Assembly (NCBI GenBank): GCA_964586655.1
Contig: CAZPGY010000033.1
Span: 1 to 6,905, forward strand
From: JAJYSO01 sp964586655
GTDB lineage: Bacteria > Bacteroidota > Bacteroidia > Flavobacteriales > Flavobacteriaceae
DNA: 6,905 nucleotides
Reading direction: 5' to 3'
Shown here piece after piece: positions 5,640-6,905 of this stretch. The position numbers and the translations under genes are program-made. The notes under the pieces were generated by a model that was given only the letters and a program-made list of their open reading frames with translations, had not been told where the DNA came from and did no database searches. Numbering within the stretch: the first letter of the stretch is position 1; each line of letters begins with the position of its first letter.

Positions 5640-6905
5640 ATGAGTGCTTTAATTGAACAAATAGCAACCCAAGAAAGAATAGCCGATCAATTGGAAATCA
5701 ACCGTGAAAATCGAACTGCTTTACTTGAAAAAGTCCGCGATTTTACCAATAAGTTTATTGATCAACTCCCCGATAAGCGCTCTTTTACAGCAGCACAACC
5801 CGATAAAGCCCCCCTCAAAATCAATAAGCATCGCCCCAAAAGCATTGAAGAAGCGCTGGCTGTTTTCCAGAAGCAGGTCAATGATAAAGGTCTGCTGGCC
5901 GCTTCAGGCGGGCATGTGGGCTACATCCCCGGCGGCGGGATTTACGCCGGAGCTTTAGGCGATTTTTTGGCGGCGGTTTCCAATGCTTATGCCGGAGTAA
6001 GTTATGCATCCCCCGGTGCAGCTGCCATAGAAAACGAGGTCATTAACTGGCTCAAAGAAATATTTGGCTTCCCCAAAAGTGCAGTGGGCAATTTGGCTTC
6101 CGGTGGCTCCATTTCCAATATGATTGCCTTAACAGCTGCCCGGGATAAACACGGGGTCAAAAACGAAAAAATTCCGCAAAGTGTCATTTATCTTAGCAAA
6201 CAGGCCCATCATTGTATTCAAAAAGCCCTTCGGATTATTGGACTGGGTGACGTGGTGGTGCGTTATATCGATCTAGATAATGATTTTAAAATCAAACCCG
6301 AAGCTTTACAACAACAAATCCAAGCCGATAAAGCAGCAGGCTTGCAGCCGTTTTTAGTAGTCGCTTCGGCAGGAACTACGGATGTGGGAGCCATTGATCC
6401 GCTTGAGGAAATTGCGAGCATCACGCACCAAAACGGATTGTGGCTGCATATAGATGCGGCCTATGGCGGATTTTTTGTACTGAGCTCTCGAAAAGATAAG
6501 TTTAAAGGTATTGAAAAAGCCGACTCCCTGGTGGTCGATCCGCATAAAGGCTTGTTTTTACCTTATGGCCTGGGTGCTGTGCTAATCAAAGACGCTAAGG
6601 CTGTATTGCAATCACACACTTCTTCGGGAAACTATCTGCAGGATGCCGTTATAGATGATTTGACACAAGACCCCGCCAATGTCTCTCCCGAACTGACCAA
6701 ACACTTTCGAGGAATGCGCTTGTGGCTGCCTTTGCAACTACACGGAATTCAGCCTTTTGTAGCTTGTTTAGAGGAAAAACTTTTATTGACAAAATATTTC
6801 CGACAAGAACTCCTTAAACGAGGCTTTAAAGTCGGCCCGGAACCGGATTTGTCGGTAAGTTATTTTTGGTATCCCCAAAAAGAAAATCAAAATGAATTTA
6901 ACCAC
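5640..6905 (+). CDS. Group II PLP-dependent amino-acid decarboxylase (3' truncated)
   Basis: The frame opens at ATG 5640 and is still open at the window edge, giving 422 residues of an expected 450-500. It belongs to the group II pyridoxal-dependent decarboxylases (DOPA, tyrosine, glutamate and aspartate decarboxylase relatives), which release CO2 from an amino acid to give an amine. GGHVGYIPGGG (90-100) and SYASPGAAAIENEV (121-134) form the substrate-side region. SGGSISNM (154-161) contacts the PLP phosphate, and His190 in KQAHHCIQKA stacks on the ring. ASAGTTDVGAIDPL (242-255) follows, then HIDAAYGG with Asp272 for the pyridine nitrogen, and VDPHKGLF with the PLP lysine Lys303. The DPHKG form, rather than DPHKW or DAHKW, and SPELTKHFRGMRLWLPLQLHG point to a little-studied bacterial branch. 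An in-frame TGA at 5634-5636 fixes the start. The 186-bp gap after the racemase leaves it unclear whether the three genes share a transcript. Substrate unknown. Confidence 0.92.
   Translation, partial: MSALIEQIATQERIADQLEINRENRTALLEKVRDFTNKFIDQLPDKRSFTAAQPDKAPLKINKHRPKSIEEALAVFQKQVNDKGLLAASGGHVGYIPGGGIYAGALGDFLAAVSNAYAGVSYASPGAAAIENEVINWLKEIFGFPKSAVGNLASGGSISNMIALTAARDKHGVKNEKIPQSVIYLSKQAHHCIQKALRIIGLGDVVVRYIDLDNDFKIKPEALQQQIQADKAAGLQPFLVVASAGTTDVGAIDPLEEIASITHQNGLWLHIDAAYGGFFVLSSRKDKFKGIEKADSLVVDPHKGLFLPYGLGAVLIKDAKAVLQSHTSSGNYLQDAVIDDLTQDPANVSPELTKHFRGMRLWLPLQLHGIQPFVACLEEKLLLTKYFRQELLKRGFKVGPEPDLSVSYFWYPQKENQNEFNH

Noticed and set aside
5704..5958. 84-codon + strand frame overlapping the decarboxylase start
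   Set aside because: It runs out of frame with the decarboxylase, which has clear family motifs throughout and is open from 5640 to the window edge.
1..6905. CRISPR array, tRNA, rRNA or riboswitch
   Set aside because: No regularly spaced repeats, no cloverleaf-like sequence and no known riboswitch core were seen on either strand by eye.
1..6905. Defence or toxin-antitoxin system
   Set aside because: All complete genes have metabolic, transport or DUF302 assignments; no nuclease, helicase, reverse transcriptase or small two-gene toxin pair was found.

Overview
The window looks like chromosomal DNA from a member of the Bacteroidota, probably a free-living or marine flavobacterium-like or Saprospira-like lineage. 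The reasons are moderately AT-rich coding sequence, very AT-rich leaders without Shine-Dalgarno motifs, possible TTTG / TAnnTTTG-type promoter elements, a Bacteroidota-style class I mannose-6-phosphate isomerase tail, and an IS30-type transposase remnant of the kind common in that phylum. The exact genus cannot be read from the sequence. All complete genes lie on the + strand.

Layout. (1) 1-326: the 3' end of a class I mannose-6-phosphate isomerase (manA), cut by the window edge. (2) 327-705: an AT-rich gap of about 380 bp with no gene but several inverted repeats; it may hold the promoter of the next pair. (3) 706-2372: a DUF302 protein followed 50 bp later by a 12-helix major facilitator superfamily (MFS) transporter, probably one transcription unit. 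(4) 2373-3171: an 800-bp gap holding degraded DNA, including the recognisable C-terminal end of an IS30-family transposase interrupted by stops. (5) 3172-5453: an M20-family amidohydrolase and an alanine-racemase-family enzyme that share a 4-bp ATGA overlap, so they are almost certainly co-translated. (6) 5640 to the right edge: a group II pyridoxal-phosphate (PLP)-dependent decarboxylase, truncated by the window after 422 codons.

How they may work together. The right half encodes three cytoplasmic enzymes of amino-acid chemistry. The M20 enzyme typically releases a free amino acid from an N-acyl or peptide-like substrate. The racemase-family enzyme acts on the alpha-carbon of an amino acid. 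The decarboxylase turns an amino acid into an amine and CO2. Their order suggests a small salvage or catabolic pathway for a modified amino acid, but the substrate is not visible in the sequence and the decarboxylase may be a separate unit. The DUF302-MFS pair has no identifiable substrate and no clear functional link to the enzymes.

No RNA gene, CRISPR array, defence locus or intact mobile element was found. The most interesting points are the racemase with altered conserved residues inside the M20-racemase-decarboxylase cluster, and the structured, repeat-like gap upstream of the DUF302 gene.
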